64,000 nt of DNA, from the NCBI GenBank assembly GCA_035645145.1, contig DASQNC010000002.1:62001-126000 (forward strand). The letters are read 5' to 3'. Of this stretch, positions 55,428-64,000 are shown piece by piece. The DNA comes from Azospirillaceae bacterium. Lineage in GTDB: Bacteria > Pseudomonadota > Alphaproteobacteria > Azospirillales > Azospirillaceae. Numbering within the stretch: position 1 is the first letter of the stretch; every line of letters begins with the position of its first letter. Made by a program: the position numbers and the translations under genes. The notes beneath the pieces were generated by a model, which searched no databases, was not told the DNA's origin, and saw nothing but the letters and a program-made list of their open reading frames with translations.

Positions 55428-56180
55428 ATGGCGACCCCACTTGTGGAGATGCGCGCCATCTCCATCCAATTCGGCGGCGTGAAGGCCGTGGACGATGTGT
55501 CGGTGGACCTCCACCCCGGCGAGGTGGTGGGGCTGCTCGGCCACAACGGTGCCGGCAAGTCCACGCTGATCAAGATCCTGTCGGGGGCGTACCGCGCCAC
55601 GTCGGGCGAGATCCGGATCGACGGGCGCAAGGTCGACATCGGCAGCCCGCAGGATGCCCGGCGCCATGGGATCGAGACGATCTACCAGACGCTGGCGCTG
55701 GCGGACAATCTGGACGCGCCGGCCAACCTGTTCCTGGGGCGGGAACTGCTGACGCCCATGGGCACGCTGGACGACCACCGGATGGAGGCCGAGACCCGCA
55801 AGGTCATGAAACGGCTGAACCCGAACTTCACCAAGATGAAGGAACCGGTGAAGAACCTGTCGGGCGGCCAGCGGCAGGCCATCGCCATCGCCCGCGCCAT
55901 CTACTTCAACGCCCGCATCCTGATCATGGACGAGCCGACGGCGGCACTCGGCCCCGAGGAGACCCGCCAGGTGGGCGAGCTGGTCAAGCAATTGAAGGCC
56001 GAAGGCATCGGCATCTTCCTGATCAGCCACGACCTGCACGACGTGTTCGACCTGTCCGACCGCTGCACGGTCATGAAGAACGGCAAGCTGGTCGGCACCG
56101 TGCGAACCCGGGACGTCACCAAGGACGACGTCCTGGGCATGATCATCCTGGGGAAATCCCCCGCCATCGCGGTCGCCTGA
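55428..56180 (+). CDS. Sugar ABC transporter ATP-binding protein, single-domain
   Basis: The 250-aa ATPase has Walker [15 protein letters not shown], the signature [15 protein letters not shown], Walker [12 protein letters not shown] and the H-loop ISHDLHD. XylG and RbsA usually carry two ABC domains (about 500 aa); this one has only one, like FrcA-type sugar importers, and must work as a dimer. GGGAGG precedes the ATG. Third gene of the importer. Confidence 0.88.
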   Translation: MATPLVEMRAISIQFGGVKAVDDVSVDLHPGEVVGLLGHNGAGKSTLIKILSGAYRATSGEIRIDGRKVDIGSPQDARRHGIETIYQTLALADNLDAPANLFLGRELLTPMGTLDDHRMEAETRKVMKRLNPNFTKMKEPVKNLSGGQRQAIAIARAIYFNARILIMDEPTAALGPEETRQVGELVKQLKAEGIGIFLISHDLHDVFDLSDRCTVMKNGKLVGTVRTRDVTKDDVLGMIILGKSPAIAVA

Positions 56181-56258
56181 CGGGCGGCCCGCCCGCGGGG
56201 CCGGCCGAGGGGCGGGGGAGGGGCGGGGGAGGGGGCGAGGTCCAGGGGTGGTCTCATA

Positions 56259-56292
56259 CCGCCCAGCGAAAGTTTCGACTTTCGCTGGGCGG
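56259..56292. terminator. Perfect hairpin after the importer
   Basis: 15-bp perfect stem (CCGCCCAGCGAAAGT with its complement) closing on a TTCG tetraloop, 78 bp after the ATP-binding gene. No U-run. It sits inside or next to dispersed repeat copy B. Confidence 0.6.
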
Positions 56293-56303
56293 CGGGTGCG
56301 ACC

Positions 56304-56371
56304 GCGCCCCGCGCCTCCTGGCGCGCAAGCCAAGCGGAGCGCCGGCGTTTGAGGGACAAGCCGAGTGCATG
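56304..56371 (-). repeat. Dispersed intergenic repeat, copy B
   Basis: The complement of this 68-bp segment aligns with 16118-16185 over its whole length, with identity I estimate above 85 percent by eye. Copy B is followed, on its right-hand side, by the 15-bp hairpin at 56259-56292; copy A has none, yet both then continue GCGGTAT. It lies between the importer and the 66-aa gene. Confidence 0.8.
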
Positions 56372-56391
56372 GAGACATGCACTCGGCGGTC

Positions 56392-56592
56392 TCAGCGGTT
56401 CCGGGACGTGTTTCCTTTGCCGTCGCCGGCAAGGTTTCCGGCCACGCCCTGGGCATGGCGGTCGATCTGCTCGGCATCGGCGGTGTGCTTGTTGCGGGCA
56501 CGGGTGCCGGTCCCGCTGGGCATGGCATTGCCCTGTGACTCCTTGCCCGGATCCTGGTCCGGGTTGTCGATGTTGCGCTTGTTCCCGCTCAT
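56392..56592 (-). CDS. Small hydrophilic protein, 66 aa
   Basis: The ATG at 56592 follows GAAGGTG. The product is rich in Asn, Asp, Gly, Arg and Gln ([35 protein letters not shown]), has no hydrophobic run and is probably disordered. No family recognised. Divergent from the TPR gene. Similar in style to the 53-aa protein at 1853-2014, but I see no direct homology. Confidence 0.45.
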   Translation of the reverse strand: MSGNKRNIDNPDQDPGKESQGNAMPSGTGTRARNKHTADAEQIDRHAQGVAGNLAGDGKGNTSRNR

Positions 56593-56757
56593 GGCTTGCA
56601 CCTTCGACAGGATGGAATGCCCGCAACAGCCGGCGACCCGAATGGTCACGGAAGAGCGGCGCGCCGTGGCGGTGTGAAGGTTGCGCGACCCGGCGGCGGC
56701 GCCTTAACCTTCACGGTCCTGGTGCAGATGGAGCGGCCCTCGCGGCCGGTTGGGCGC

Positions 56758-58494
56758 ATGCTGAGGATCGGAAGGGTGGCGGGTTTCGCCGCGGTGCTGT
56801 CGGGCGCGCTGGCCGCCGGCCTGGGGACCTCGGACGTATCGGCGTCCGGGGTGGCACTGGTGAAGCCGGCCGCCGCGCAGGAGGGTGCCGCCGGGCCGAC
56901 CTCGCTCGCCGGCAGTTACCTGTCCGGCCGCCATGCCCAACGCGTGGACGACTGGCGTGCCGCCGCCGCCTTCATCAAGGGCGCGCTCGAACGCGACGCC
57001 GGGAACGTGGACCTGCTGCGCCGCGCCTTCGTCCTGCAACTCGGCTCGGGCGAAACGGCTGCGGCCCTTTCGTCCGCGCGGGATCTGATCCAGCGGGAGC
57101 CGGGAGCCCAGTTGGCCACGCTGTTCCTGATCGCCGAGGATGTGCGTGCCGGCCGGTTGGACGAGGCCGCCCGGCGGGTCGAGGCGATGCCGCGCGAGGG
57201 CATGGCCCAGTACCTGCAACCCCTGCTGGCCGCCTGGACCGAGATGGCGCGCAAGCAGCCGGAGCGCGCGATTTCCGCCCTGGCGCCCCTGGAGCAGGCG
57301 GCCGGCCTGCGCCCGCTGATGCAGCTTCATGCCGGTCTCATCCACGAGCTGTCGGGCAACGCCGATGCGGCGGCGAAAGCCTATGCGGCCGCTTTGGAGG
57401 CCGGCGCGCCCTTGCGGGTCGTGCAGGTGGTCAGCGGCTTCCATCGCCGCACCGGCCGGACGGCGGAGGCCGACGAGGTGTTGGCGCGGTTCCTGGCCGC
57501 CAATCCGGACAATGCCCTGTTCGATCCCGCCGACACCCGGCCGGTGGTGGGCAACGCGGTCGAGGGCATGGCCGAGGCCCTGTTCAATCTTGCGGTGGCG
57601 CTCGACCAGGAGGGGGCGGACGAGACGGCCCTGCTGTACGGCCGGATCGCCCTGCATCTGAGGCCGGAGTTCGGCATGGCCCGGCTTGTCATCGGCGACG
57701 TGCTGACCCAGCGCCGTCGGTACGACGAGGCCATGGCCGAGTACGCCCGGGTCAAGGGGGATGCGCCGCTGTCCTGGGTGGCGCGGATGCGCACCGTGGA
57801 CGCGCTGAATGCCCTGAAGAAGCATGACGAAGCCCTGACCCTGCTGGCGGCCATGGCGGACGAGCGCAAGGACCGGTCGGATGCCCTGACCCGGATGGGC
57901 GATATCCAGCGCCAGACGGAGCGCTTCGCCGACGCCCTCGCCTCCTACGACCGCGCGATGGAGCGCATCGGCACGCCCCAACCCCGGCACTGGTCGATCC
58001 TGTACGCCCGCGGCATTGCCGGCGAACGGTCGGGCAACTGGGCCAGGGCCGAACAGGATTTCCTGAAGGCGCTGGAGCTTTCGCCCGAGCAGCCGTACGT
58101 CCTGAACTATCTCGGCTACACTTGGATCGACCGGGGCGAGAACCTGGAGCGCGGCAAGCAGATGGTGGAGCGCGCCGTCCAGCTTCGCCCCAACGACGGC
58201 CATATCGTCGACAGCCTGGGCTGGGCCCATTTCAAGCTGGGCGACCTGGAACAGGCGATCAAGCACCTGGAACGCGCGGTCGAGTTGCAGCCGTTGGACG
58301 CGACCATCAACGACCACCTGGGTGATGCCTATTGGCAGATCGGCCGCCACCAGGAGGCACGGTTCCAGTGGAACCGCGCCCTGCTGAAGGCCGAGGAGGC
58401 CAAGCAGATCGCCGAGATCAAGACGAAGCTGGAGCGCGAGATTCCGCGGCGGCTGGCCGCCGGGGCCCAGCGGAGCGGTGGACCGTCCAAGTGA
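56758..58494 (+). CDS. Tetratricopeptide repeat protein, exported
   Basis: The 578-aa protein starts with a signal sequence ([23 protein letters not shown]) and consists of TPR helices throughout, with the best repeats near the end ([59 protein letters not shown]). TPRs mediate protein contacts, here probably in the periplasm or on the outer membrane. ATG 56728 is an alternative start. The stop overlaps the ispE start (GTGA). A link with ispE is seen in several alphaproteobacteria. Confidence 0.85.
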   Translation: MLRIGRVAGFAAVLSGALAAGLGTSDVSASGVALVKPAAAQEGAAGPTSLAGSYLSGRHAQRVDDWRAAAAFIKGALERDAGNVDLLRRAFVLQLGSGETAAALSSARDLIQREPGAQLATLFLIAEDVRAGRLDEAARRVEAMPREGMAQYLQPLLAAWTEMARKQPERAISALAPLEQAAGLRPLMQLHAGLIHELSGNADAAAKAYAAALEAGAPLRVVQVVSGFHRRTGRTAEADEVLARFLAANPDNALFDPADTRPVVGNAVEGMAEALFNLAVALDQEGADETALLYGRIALHLRPEFGMARLVIGDVLTQRRRYDEAMAEYARVKGDAPLSWVARMRTVDALNALKKHDEALTLLAAMADERKDRSDALTRMGDIQRQTERFADALASYDRAMERIGTPQPRHWSILYARGIAGERSGNWARAEQDFLKALELSPEQPYVLNYLGYTWIDRGENLERGKQMVERAVQLRPNDGHIVDSLGWAHFKLGDLEQAIKHLERAVELQPLDATINDHLGDAYWQIGRHQEARFQWNRALLKAEEAKQIAEIKTKLEREIPRRLAAGAQRSGGPSK

Positions 58495-59426
58495 CCGCCG
58501 GGGCCATTGCCGACCCGGTGCGGCCGGCCGTCGTCACGGTTGCCGCTCCGGCAAAGGTCAACCTGTACCTCCACGTCACCGGCCGCCGGCCGGACGGCTA
58601 CCACCTGCTGGACAGTCTGGTGGCGTTCGCGGGCGTCGGCGATACGGTGGAGGCGACGCCCGCGGACACCCTGTCGCTGACCATCGACGGGCCGCAGGCG
58701 GGGGCGCTCGCCGCGGAGCCCGACAATCTGGTGCTGCGGGCGGCGCGCCTGCTGGCCGAGGCAGCCGGGCAGGAAGGCCGGGGTGCGGCCCTGCGCCTGA
58801 CCAAGCGGCTGCCGGTGGCGTCCGGCATCGGCGGCGGGTCGGCCGATGCCGCCGCGGCGCTGCGGGCGCTGGCCGCGCTGTGGGGGCTGGCCCTGGACGA
58901 TCCGCGCCCGATGGAGATCGCGCCCCGGCTCGGGGCCGACGTTCCCGTCTGTCTGCTCGGCCGTACGGTGCACATGGGCGGCGTGGGCGAGCTCCTGACG
59001 CCTGCGCCCGCATTGCCGCCGGTCTGGCTGGTGCTGGCGAATCCCGGCATTCCCTGTCCCACCCCGCCGGTCTTCAAGGCGCGGCGCGGCCCATTCTCGG
59101 ACCCCGCGCCGTTGACGACGGCCCCGGCCGACGCGCAGTCCCTGGCGACGGCCCTGGCCGCGCGGCGCAACGATCTGGCCGAGGCCGCGACGGCGCTGGT
59201 GCCCGAGATCGCGACGGTGCTCGCCGAGCTTGCCGCGCTGCCGGGATGCCTGCTGTCCCGGCTGTCGGGCAGCGGGGCGACGGGCTTCGGCCTGTTCGCC
59301 GAGTCCGGGGCGGCGCAGCGGGGTGCGGCGGCGCTCCAGGCCGAACGGCCGGGCTGGTGGGTCGCGGCGGCCCCCTTGTTGCCGGACGGCCATTCGTTCC
59401 AGGAGGCCCCCACCCCCGAAAGATAG
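58491..59426 (+). CDS. ispE: 4-diphosphocytidyl-2-C-methyl-D-erythritol kinase
   Basis: A GHMP kinase of 311 aa in the non-mevalonate isoprenoid pathway. Substrate lobe start [25 protein letters not shown] and ATP loop [18 protein letters not shown], with [10 protein letters not shown] and [12 protein letters not shown] near the end. GTG start at 58491 overlaps the TPR stop as GTGA. Complete. A tRNA gene follows. Confidence 0.95.
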   Translation: MTAGAIADPVRPAVVTVAAPAKVNLYLHVTGRRPDGYHLLDSLVAFAGVGDTVEATPADTLSLTIDGPQAGALAAEPDNLVLRAARLLAEAAGQEGRGAALRLTKRLPVASGIGGGSADAAAALRALAALWGLALDDPRPMEIAPRLGADVPVCLLGRTVHMGGVGELLTPAPALPPVWLVLANPGIPCPTPPVFKARRGPFSDPAPLTTAPADAQSLATALAARRNDLAEAATALVPEIATVLAELAALPGCLLSRLSGSGATGFGLFAESGAAQRGAAALQAERPGWWVAAAPLLPDGHSFQEAPTPER

Positions 59427-59489
59427 GGAGGGCTTCGTCTGGGTGTTGATCCCCGGCGCGTCAGTGGCTATGTTCCCGTCCCGCGCTGG

Positions 59490-59564
59490 TGGGGCGTCGC
59501 CAAGCGGTAAGGCAGCGGTTTTTGGTACCGCCATTCCTAGGTTCGAATCCTAGCGCCCCAGCCA
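59490..59564 (+). tRNA. tRNA-Gln (UUG)
   Basis: Acceptor TGGGGCG (59490-59496) pairs with CGCCCCA (59554-59560); discriminator G and an encoded CCA end (59562-59564). The anticodon loop reads TTTTGGT with anticodon TTG, and the T arm has GGTTCGAATCC. 63 bp after ispE. The restriction-modification gene starts 290 bp downstream. Confidence 0.97.
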
Positions 59565-59854
59565 CCCTTCAAATCGTGAAATCCAAATTTATACAAAGGC
59601 TTAAGACAGCGCTGTAGCCGCGACTTTAGCGCGCCTCTAGGCGTCCGGGATGAATTGTCGGCAAACAAGGCTGGGTGGCCAACGTCACAGGCCGTGGGAC
59701 GGGAACTGGCGGGATAGGTGGATGGAGTGTTTTCCACTGCCGATCTGCGGCGACCCCGTACGGCTCTGTGGGCCTGTCCTGCTGCACAGTGTGCCGGCCA
59801 TCTTGTCCGCACCGGCTACGCTCACTGCCGTCCGAGCCGGGGGAGCGTCAGATT
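59565..59854. other. 290-bp gap between tRNA-Gln and the restriction enzyme
   Basis: No credible gene. The first 80 bases are AT-richer (59570-59640). I looked for a copy of the tRNA 3' end, which would mark an integration site, both here and after 63307, and saw none. Confidence 0.5.
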
Positions 59855-62800
59855 ATGGACATCGAACAGTTCATTTCCCGTTGGACAGCGGGCGAGGGCG
59901 GGCAGGAACGTGCCAACTATGCTCTCTTCCTGAGCGAGCTTTGCAGCGTCATTGGTGTGCCTCCCCCTGATCCGGCCGGGACTGCCACCGAGAACAATGC
60001 TTATGTGTTTGAACGTGCGGTGACCTTCCGTGAGCCCGATGGCTCAACGGCACGAGGACGGATCGACCTCTACAAGCGAGGATGCTTCGTACTGGAAGCC
60101 AAGCAGAGCCGCCAGGGAGAGGGCCCGAAGGCAAGCGGTGGGGGAAAGCAGGAACCCCTTCTTGCCCTGGAGCCTGCCACGCGGAGCAAGCGTTCCAGTC
60201 GGCATTGGGACGTTCTCATGATGAACGCCCGGCGGCAGGCAGAGGACTACGCCAGGGCTCTGCCAACCTCCGAGGGGTGGCCTCCGTTCCTCATTGTCTG
60301 CGATGTTGGACGCTGCCTTGAGTTCTATGCGGACTTTTCTGGGCAAGGGAAGAACTACGCTCAATTTCCCGACCGGCAGGGCTTTCGCGTGTTCGTCGAG
60401 GACTTGCGCGACCCTGCCATTCGGGAGCGGCTGAAGCTTATCTGGACCGAGCCGCACAGCCTCGATCCAACCAAAAGGTCGGCCAAGGTCACCCACGACA
60501 TCGCTGCTCGTCTTGCCAAGGTCTCCAAGTTCCTTGAGGACCAGCGCAGCGCGGATGGCCGACCTGTCCACTCGCCCACTCAGATCGCTCTCTTCCTCAT
60601 GCGCTGCCTCTTCACGATGTTCGCGGAGGATGTGGAACTGATCCCGAAGGACAGCTTCAGGGGCATTCTGTCCCGATGCCGGGAGAACCCGGACCTCTTC
60701 CCACGCCTTGTCGGGCAGATGTGGGGGGCGATGGACACGGGCGGCTTCGCTTTCGCTATCGAGGCCACCGTCCGCCGGTTCAATGGCTACCTGTTCAAGG
60801 ATCGGACGGTGCTGCCCCTGCCGCGGGAGGAAATCGGGGAACTCTTCGAGGCAGCCAATGCGAACTGGAAGGAGGTCGAACCCGCGATCTTCGGCACCTT
60901 GCTGGAACAGGCGCTCGATCCTTCGGAACGCCGTCAACTCGGAGCCCACTATACACCCCGCGTCTATGTTGAGCGGCTTGTGGTCGCGACCGTGATCGAG
61001 CCCTTACGTGAGGAATGGGACCACGTTCGCGCAACGGCGGAACGCCTGAACGCGACCGGCAACCCCAAGGGGGCACTTGCCGAGGTGCAGAAGTTCCATA
61101 CCCGGTTGTGTGACTTGCGGGTGCTGGACCCGGCCTGTGGGACGGGCAACTTCCTCTACGTTACGATGGAGATGATGAAGCGCCTTGAAGGCGAGGTGCT
61201 TGAGGCGGTGGCGGACCTCGGCGGGCAGGAAGCCCTGGGCCTGGAAGGCCATACGATTGATCCGCATCAGTTCCTCGGGATGGAAATCAACCCGCGAGCG
61301 GCGGCAATTGCCGAACTCGTGGTGTGGATCGGGTATCTGCAATGGCACTTCCGCACCAAAGGCGGCGCGCCCGCAGATCCGATCCTGAAGGATTTTCGCA
61401 CGATCAAAACGATGGATGCCGTGCTGGCCCACGATGGCCGGGACCTCGTTCGGGATGGCAGTGGGCGTCTGGTGGCCCGCACCGATGCCGAAGGGCAACA
61501 GGTCGAGGTCTACAGCTACCGGAACCCACGTCGTCCCGATTGGCCGGCGGCGGACTACATCGTCGGCAATCCCCCGTTCATCGGCGGCAAGGACATCCGG
61601 GGGCGCTTGGGCGAAGGGTATGCGGAGGCTCTGTGGAAGGCGCACCCGCACATGAATGAGAGTGCGGATTTCGTCATGTACTGGTGGGACCGGGCTGCGG
61701 AACTCCTGACCCGGAAGGCTTCGCGTCTCAGGCGGTTCGGTTTCGTGACGACGAACTCCATCACGCAGGAGTTTTCGCGTCGGGTCATGGTGGAGCGGCT
61801 GAAAGCGAAGAAACCCGTCTCGTTGCTGATGGCGATACCCGATCATCCATGGACGAAAGCGACACGCGACGCCGCCGCGGTGCGGATTGCTATGACGGTG
61901 GTAACAGCCGGGACGCACGAGGGCGTGTTGCAGGAAGTAGTGCGGGAAACCGGCCTTGATAGCGATACGCCTATGGTTGAAATGGAAGATCACCGAGGAG
62001 TGATAAATCCAGATCTTTCTGTTGGTGCAGATGTAACAAGTGCGGTTCCGTTACAAGCAAATGACTACATTTGTTCTCCAGGTGTGAAACTACATGGTGA
62101 GGGCTTTGCGGTCACGCCTCAACAGGCGGTTCATCTTGGGTTTGATAAGCGCGAGGGTTTGGGTCGGTATATCCGACATTATCGAAATGGACGCGACCTA
62201 GCAGGGATTGCAAGGGGAGTTATGGTAATCGACCTGTTCGGGTTATCGGCGGAGGAGGTTCGTGCCCGATATCCCGAAGTTTACCAGCATCTTCTTGTGA
62301 CTGTTAAGCCAGAACGCGAACATAACAATCGTAATACTTATCGGTTGAATTGGTGGATATTTGGTGAGCCGCGTCGAGAGTTGCGAGCCGCGCTTACCGG
62401 TCTGCCCCGCTACATCGCGACAGTTGAGACGGCCAAGCACCGCGTCTTCCAGTTCCTGGATGCATCGATCCTCCCCGATAATATGCTTGTCTGCGTGGGC
62501 CATGATGATGCCTGGGTTCTCGGGGTTCTCTCCTCACGCATCCATGTCTTGTGGGCCTTGCGAACCGGTGGTTGGTTGGGGGTTGGCAACGACGCTCGAT
62601 ACCAGAAAGCGCGATGCTTCGACCGCTTTCCCTTCCCCGATCAATCCGAACCGCTCCGTGACGACATCCGGGCCATCGCCGAGGAACTGGACGCCCATCG
62701 AAAGACCCGACAAGCGGAGCATCCCCGACTCACGCTCACGCAGATGTACAACGTCCTGGAAAAGCTAAGGGCTGGAACTCTGCTCGATGCCGATGATGAG

Positions 62801-63307
62801 CGCATCAAGAGCGAGGGCTTGGTGCTGATCCTCAAGGAGCTTCACGATCGGCTCGATGCTCTCGTGTTCCAAGCCTATGGATGGTCTCCCGATCTGTCGG
62901 ACGAGGAGGTGATTGCCCGTCTCGTCGCCCTTAACAAGGAGCGGGCGTCCGAGGAGGCACAGGGTCTCGTCCGATGGCTCCGCCCTGCCTACCAGAAGGC
63001 TCGCGCTGGGATCACCGAACAGGTCGTACCGGAAGTGATGGAGAGCCAACGCGAGATGGTCCTTGTGGCGGAAGTCACCAAGGATCAGAAGCCCCGCTTC
63101 CCCGATGATGAGGTGGCCCGCACGGCTGCTGTCATGGCTGCCCTCGCAAACAGCACCGGAGGGCTCGATGCCGCGACGCTCGCCAGCACCTTCCGGCAGG
63201 GCAGGCGTGTCGAACCTCAGATCAGGGCAACCCTCACGTCGCTCATGCGGCTCGGATTCGCCTCATCGAACGATGGCTCCACGTTCCGCCTTCGCCGTGC
63301 GGCATAG
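59855..63307 (+). CDS. MmeI-like (type IIL) fused restriction-modification enzyme
   Basis: One 1150-aa chain appears to hold nuclease, methyltransferase and target recognition. The PD-ExK nuclease site is Asp71, Glu81, Lys83 (RIDLYKRGCFVLEAKQS), the same spacing as in MmeI. A helical spacer (about 150-400) leads to the gamma-class adenine methyltransferase: motif I DPACGTGNFLY (425-435) and motif IV NPPF (572-575). The region after about 700 is the target-recognition domain, then a helical C-terminus ending in a winged-helix-like tail. Such enzymes cut about 20 bp from the site and protect by methylating one strand only. ATG 59855 has GGGGGAG before it. Located near tRNA-Gln, with no second subunit nearby. 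Confidence 0.88.
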   Translation: MDIEQFISRWTAGEGGQERANYALFLSELCSVIGVPPPDPAGTATENNAYVFERAVTFREPDGSTARGRIDLYKRGCFVLEAKQSRQGEGPKASGGGKQEPLLALEPATRSKRSSRHWDVLMMNARRQAEDYARALPTSEGWPPFLIVCDVGRCLEFYADFSGQGKNYAQFPDRQGFRVFVEDLRDPAIRERLKLIWTEPHSLDPTKRSAKVTHDIAARLAKVSKFLEDQRSADGRPVHSPTQIALFLMRCLFTMFAEDVELIPKDSFRGILSRCRENPDLFPRLVGQMWGAMDTGGFAFAIEATVRRFNGYLFKDRTVLPLPREEIGELFEAANANWKEVEPAIFGTLLEQALDPSERRQLGAHYTPRVYVERLVVATVIEPLREEWDHVRATAERLNATGNPKGALAEVQKFHTRLCDLRVLDPACGTGNFLYVTMEMMKRLEGEVLEAVADLGGQEALGLEGHTIDPHQFLGMEINPRAAAIAELVVWIGYLQWHFRTKGGAPADPILKDFRTIKTMDAVLAHDGRDLVRDGSGRLVARTDAEGQQVEVYSYRNPRRPDWPAADYIVGNPPFIGGKDIRGRLGEGYAEALWKAHPHMNESADFVMYWWDRAAELLTRKASRLRRFGFVTTNSITQEFSRRVMVERLKAKKPVSLLMAIPDHPWTKATRDAAAVRIAMTVVTAGTHEGVLQEVVRETGLDSDTPMVEMEDHRGVINPDLSVGADVTSAVPLQANDYICSPGVKLHGEGFAVTPQQAVHLGFDKREGLGRYIRHYRNGRDLAGIARGVMVIDLFGLSAEEVRARYPEVYQHLLVTVKPEREHNNRNTYRLNWWIFGEPRRELRAALTGLPRYIATVETAKHRVFQFLDASILPDNMLVCVGHDDAWVLGVLSSRIHVLWALRTGGWLGVGNDARYQKARCFDRFPFPDQSEPLRDDIRAIAEELDAHRKTRQAEHPRLTLTQMYNVLEKLRAGTLLDADDERIKSEGLVLILKELHDRLDALVFQAYGWSPDLSDEEVIARLVALNKERASEEAQGLVRWLRPAYQKARAGITEQVVPEVMESQREMVLVAEVTKDQKPRFPDDEVARTAAVMAALANSTGGLDAATLASTFRQGRRVEPQIRATLTSLMRLGFASSNDGSTFRLRRAA
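61965..62365 (+). other. AT-rich recognition-domain segment inside the restriction enzyme
   Basis: About 400 bp, codons around 700-840, are visibly AT-richer than the rest of the gene (many AAT, ATA, TTA, ACA codons, e.g. around VINPDLSVGAD and RNGRDLAGIARG). The reading frame is intact. It coincides with the expected start of the target-recognition domain of MmeI-type enzymes. This suggests the recognition module was exchanged from another source. Confidence 0.65.
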
Positions 63308-63531
63308 CCGGAAGACAAGCCATTCTGGAGTTAGTCGTTTGGCTGCGAGACTTCCTTGGCGTGGAGGACGGCGCGGAGAGCGTTGACCCGGTTGCGGGCC
63401 TTGGTGCGCCAAGGTGCCGGGTGTGCGGGTCACCGAGGCCGCCCCCGGCTTCCTCGCCACCGTCGGGCGGCGCGAAGCGCGTCTATGTTACGCGCCGGCG
63501 GGGCCTCACGGCCCTGTGGCTGTCTCTTTTG

Positions 63532-63586
63532 CCGAGGCCGGGATGATGGACGTGGAGGCGAGCTGATCCACCAATCCCGGCCTCGG
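63532..63586. repeat. 13-bp inverted repeat with a 29-nt loop
   Basis: CCGAGGCCGGGAT (63532-63544) with its perfect complement (63574-63586), in the 292-bp gap between the restriction enzyme and the leftward DapA-family gene. It may end transcription from both sides. The rest of the gap (63308-63531) shows no gene I can support. Confidence 0.6.
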
Positions 63587-63599
63587 GTGCCTTGAGTGG

Positions 63600-64000
63600 C
63601 TAACGACTATCCCCACCCAGCATCCCCAATGCCGCGACCACGCGCTGGCGGTCGGCGGGGGACAGCGGGAGGATCGGCCGCGGCGGTTCGGAATGGCAGA
63701 GGCCCAAGGCATCGGCGGCGGCATACATGACCCGCAGGCTGCCCAACTCCTTGAACAGGTCCCAGAGCGGCTCGAAGCGCCCGTTCCAGCGCGCCACTTC
63801 GGCCTCGTCGCCCGCCTGGGCGGCGCGGAGGAGCTTCAGGGTCGGTACGGGCAGCAGACCGCCGACCACGCTGTACCACGCATCTCCACCGGCCAGGACG
63901 GCAGCCGGGACGTTCCAGTCACCGCTGTAACCGATGGCAAACGTGCCCGGGACCCTTGCGCGGAGCGCCTCGTGCCGCGCTCGCGCCTCCGCGGCCGGGG
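63600..64000 (-). CDS. Dihydrodipicolinate synthase / N-acetylneuraminate lyase family protein, C-terminal part
   Basis: The frame is open to the right edge, so the N-terminal part with the Schiff-base lysine lies outside. The 133 visible residues fit the C-terminal half of DapA/NanA-family aldolases: GTFAIGYSGDWNVPAAVLAGG, then GGLLPVPTLKLLRAAQAGDEAEVARWNGRFEPLW and a final helix (SPADRQRVVAALGML). The phrase after GGLLP agrees with the tetramer-interface helix of the family. Substrate cannot be inferred without the missing half; several aldolases and dehydratases share this fold. Confidence 0.82.
   Translation of the reverse strand, partial: PAAEARARHEALRARVPGTFAIGYSGDWNVPAAVLAGGDAWYSVVGGLLPVPTLKLLRAAQAGDEAEVARWNGRFEPLWDLFKELGSLRVMYAAADALGLCHSEPPRPILPLSPADRQRVVAALGMLGGDSR

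Noticed and set aside
53379-56528. A 1049-codon open frame on the minus strand across the sugar importer.
   Set aside because: It crosses two strong hairpins and the dispersed repeat and lies opposite three well-supported genes.
63308-63599. A possible small gene after the restriction enzyme (a frame reading VRVTEAAPGFLATVGRREAR).
   Set aside because: No ribosome-binding site or clear start, it is interrupted by a stop, and no family is recognised.
59490-63600. The restriction gene as part of an integrated element using tRNA-Gln as attachment site.
   Set aside because: No integrase gene and no second copy of the tRNA 3' end were seen up to the edge of the window.

Overview
The window is 64 kb of GC-rich chromosome from an alphaproteobacterium, most likely Rhodospirillales and near Azospirillum. 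The evidence is the gene content: a CcrM-type GANTC methyltransferase beside rnhB, the run uvrC-pgsA-moaD-moaE, the run lgt-MidA-like-pgeF, a phasin, an RpoH-like extra sigma factor, UbiK, fused indolepyruvate:ferredoxin oxidoreductase and ETF-ubiquinone oxidoreductase. No rRNA, CRISPR array or complete prophage is visible. The assignment to a genus is inference.

Layout. 1-4.6 kb: tail of an RTX/S-layer-like exported protein, a small HAD phosphatase, a 53-aa hydrophilic protein, oligoendopeptidase F and two overlapping tiny genes. 4.6-8.7 kb: indolepyruvate:ferredoxin oxidoreductase and a COQ10-like START protein. 8.7-9.9 kb: an accessory patch made of an internally deleted IS5-like element and two low-GC membrane-protein genes. 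9.9-15.3 kb: FAD monooxygenase, MarR regulator divergent from a branched-chain aminotransferase, a quinone-oxidoreductase-like enzyme and a MATE exporter. 15.3-20.3 kb: moaE, moaD, pgsA, uvrC, a 427-bp noncoding stretch with a DnaA-box pair, and a pteridine-reductase-like SDR. 20.4-24 kb: TetR regulator, phasin with PhaR-type sites, hybrid histidine kinase. 24-31.3 kb: a long leftward housekeeping run (lgt, MidA-like, rhodanese, pgeF, prs, rplY, pth, ychF).

31.5-45.5 kb: chemoreceptor with a hairpin over its ribosome-binding site, an OmpR/EnvZ-like pair, a short RpoH-like sigma factor, ubiK-ybjN-proC, a glutamine amidotransferase-cupin pair, rnhB-ccrM with four GANTC sites between them, a radical SAM protein, a DUF1622-like protein, and a GH15 glycosidase overlapping a membrane protein gene. 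45.5-50.9 kb: ECF sigma factor, a TTHB210-like exported protein and a Tat-exported cupredoxin, then moaB, lytic transglycosylase and uracil-DNA glycosylase. 51-56.2 kb: ETF-QO and a xylose-type ABC importer with two strong hairpins between binding protein and permease. 56.2-59.6 kb: dispersed repeat, TPR protein, ispE and tRNA-Gln. 59.8-63.3 kb: a single-polypeptide MmeI-like (type IIL) restriction-modification enzyme lies downstream of the tRNA, with an AT-rich patch where the target-recognition domain should be. The window ends inside a DapA-family gene.

The parts most likely to be new are the low-GC membrane pair, the sigma/TTHB210-like/cupredoxin operon, the hairpin-gated chemoreceptor, the GANTC cluster before ccrM, the restriction enzyme with its mosaic recognition module, and the two copies of a dispersed repeat that differ by a hairpin. 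All calls come from reading the sequence; no database search was run.
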